DNA of 5,510 bases from NCBI GenBank assembly GCA_016207545.1, contig JACQPO010000054.1:1-5510 (forward strand). Direction: 5' to 3'. Shown here in pieces: positions 5,073 through 5,510 of the stretch. The notes under the pieces were generated by a model. It saw only the letters and a list, made by a program, of their open reading frames with translations. It searched no databases and had not been told where the DNA came from. Position 1 is the stretch's first letter. Each line of letters begins with the position of its first letter. Both the position numbers and the translations under genes were made by a program. The stretch comes from Methanobacteriota archaeon (GTDB lineage Archaea > Thermoplasmatota > Thermoplasmata > RBG-16-68-12 > EA-27).

Positions 5073-5510
5073 CTAGGCTCCGAGCGTCTCGACCCGGTCG
5101 AATTCCTTCCTGAGGAGCGTCATCTCCTCTGGGCCGAGACCGGTCGGCGTCACAGGGACGAACATCGTGGCCTCGTACACGCTCGCAAGGTCGTTCACCT
5201 TTTTAATGAATTTCAGGACGCGCTCGAAGCTGTTCTCCACGATCAGGTACTCGAGGCCGTCTAGGACGACCGCGCATCCCGGGTTGTCCTTCAGGAAATT
5301 GCTGAGCGACCGCATGATCTCGAAGTCGAGCCGCTTCGGGTTCACCGTCTTCGGCCCCTGGCTCGTGTCGGAGATCCAGTACAGCTCCGCTTCGGGAAGA
5401 TCGTATTGCCGCCGGACTTTCTCCGGGAACGACGTGGACATGCACAGACCGCGAACGCCCCGTTTGACGACCGTGCGGAACCACTCGTACGCTGCGTGTG
5501 GCTCTTCCGA
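5073..5510 (-). CDS. DUF835 domain protein, C-terminal part (continues beyond the window)
   Basis: The minus frame is open from the right edge to TAG 5075-5073, giving 145 residues. It begins SEEPHAAYEWFRTVVKRGVRGLCMSTSFPEKV and so shows the DUF835 pattern of a G-x-x-G-L-C strand followed by a P-x-x-V-R helix. Then come ELYWISDTSQG, NPKRLDFEIMRSLSNFLKDN, the hallmark AVVLDGLEYLIVENSFERVLKFIKKVNDLAS and MFVPVTPTGLGPEEMTLLRKEFDRVE. The ATG at 5441 is internal to the domain (LCMSTSFPE), so the true start lies outside the window. DUF835 is an archaeal-rich domain of unknown activity, often at the C-terminus of proteins carrying sensory (PAS-like) or membrane regions. The hydrophobic VVLDGLEYL strand resembles the Walker B region of KaiC/RecA-like folds, which is my inference. 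The domain is nearly complete here; what precedes it cannot be seen. The membrane-protein gene follows 41 nt downstream. Confidence 0.88.
   Translation of the reverse strand, partial: SEEPHAAYEWFRTVVKRGVRGLCMSTSFPEKVRRQYDLPEAELYWISDTSQGPKTVNPKRLDFEIMRSLSNFLKDNPGCAVVLDGLEYLIVENSFERVLKFIKKVNDLASVYEATMFVPVTPTGLGPEEMTLLRKEFDRVETLGA

Overview
This GC-rich window is archaeal. The evidence is a chain of archaeal/eukaryotic-type translation genes (S19e, PDCD5-like protein, L39e, L31e, aIF6), a DUF835 protein of the kind expanded in Euryarchaeota, very short intergenic gaps, and a TATA-like AT island in an otherwise GC-rich divergent intergenic region. A euryarchaeal lineage near the Thermoplasmata is my guess from the mix of DUF835, DUF885 and four-helix membrane proteins. 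Nothing in the window proves the lineage.

Layout. Positions 1-133 (+) are the last 43 codons of a membrane protein cut by the window edge. Positions 130-2010 (-) form a compact ribosomal operon, transcribed rps19e, PDCD5-like gene, rpl39e, rpl31e, aif6. Gaps are -1 to 4 nt, so translational coupling is likely. Its last gene, aif6, has no in-frame ATG, GTG or TTG at the right place. Homology and a strong Shine-Dalgarno sequence point to a CTG start at 783.

Positions 2011-2084 are the divergent control region. Its one AT-rich island (TATAAA, 2039-2044) is placed to serve both sides. To the right, on +, lie a UbiX-type flavin prenyltransferase (2085-2630) and, 1 nt later, a DUF885 putative metallohydrolase (2632-4335); the two are probably co-transcribed.

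On the - strand, 4330-5031 encodes an unrecognised four-helix membrane protein that overlaps the DUF885 gene tail-to-tail by 6 nt. Upstream of it, 5073-5510 encodes the C-terminal part of a DUF835 protein that continues beyond the window. Between them, at 5032-5057, a small hairpin is followed by a T-tract.

The ribosomal operon builds and matures the ribosome, with aIF6 acting as the 50S anti-association factor. UbiX supplies prenylated FMN for UbiD-type decarboxylases. No link between the DUF885, membrane and DUF835 genes and these functions can be read from the sequence. I see no RNA genes, mobile elements or CRISPR arrays. I did not find an obviously new multi-gene system; the most notable item is the apparent CTG start of aif6. 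No gene-free stretch exceeds about 75 nt.
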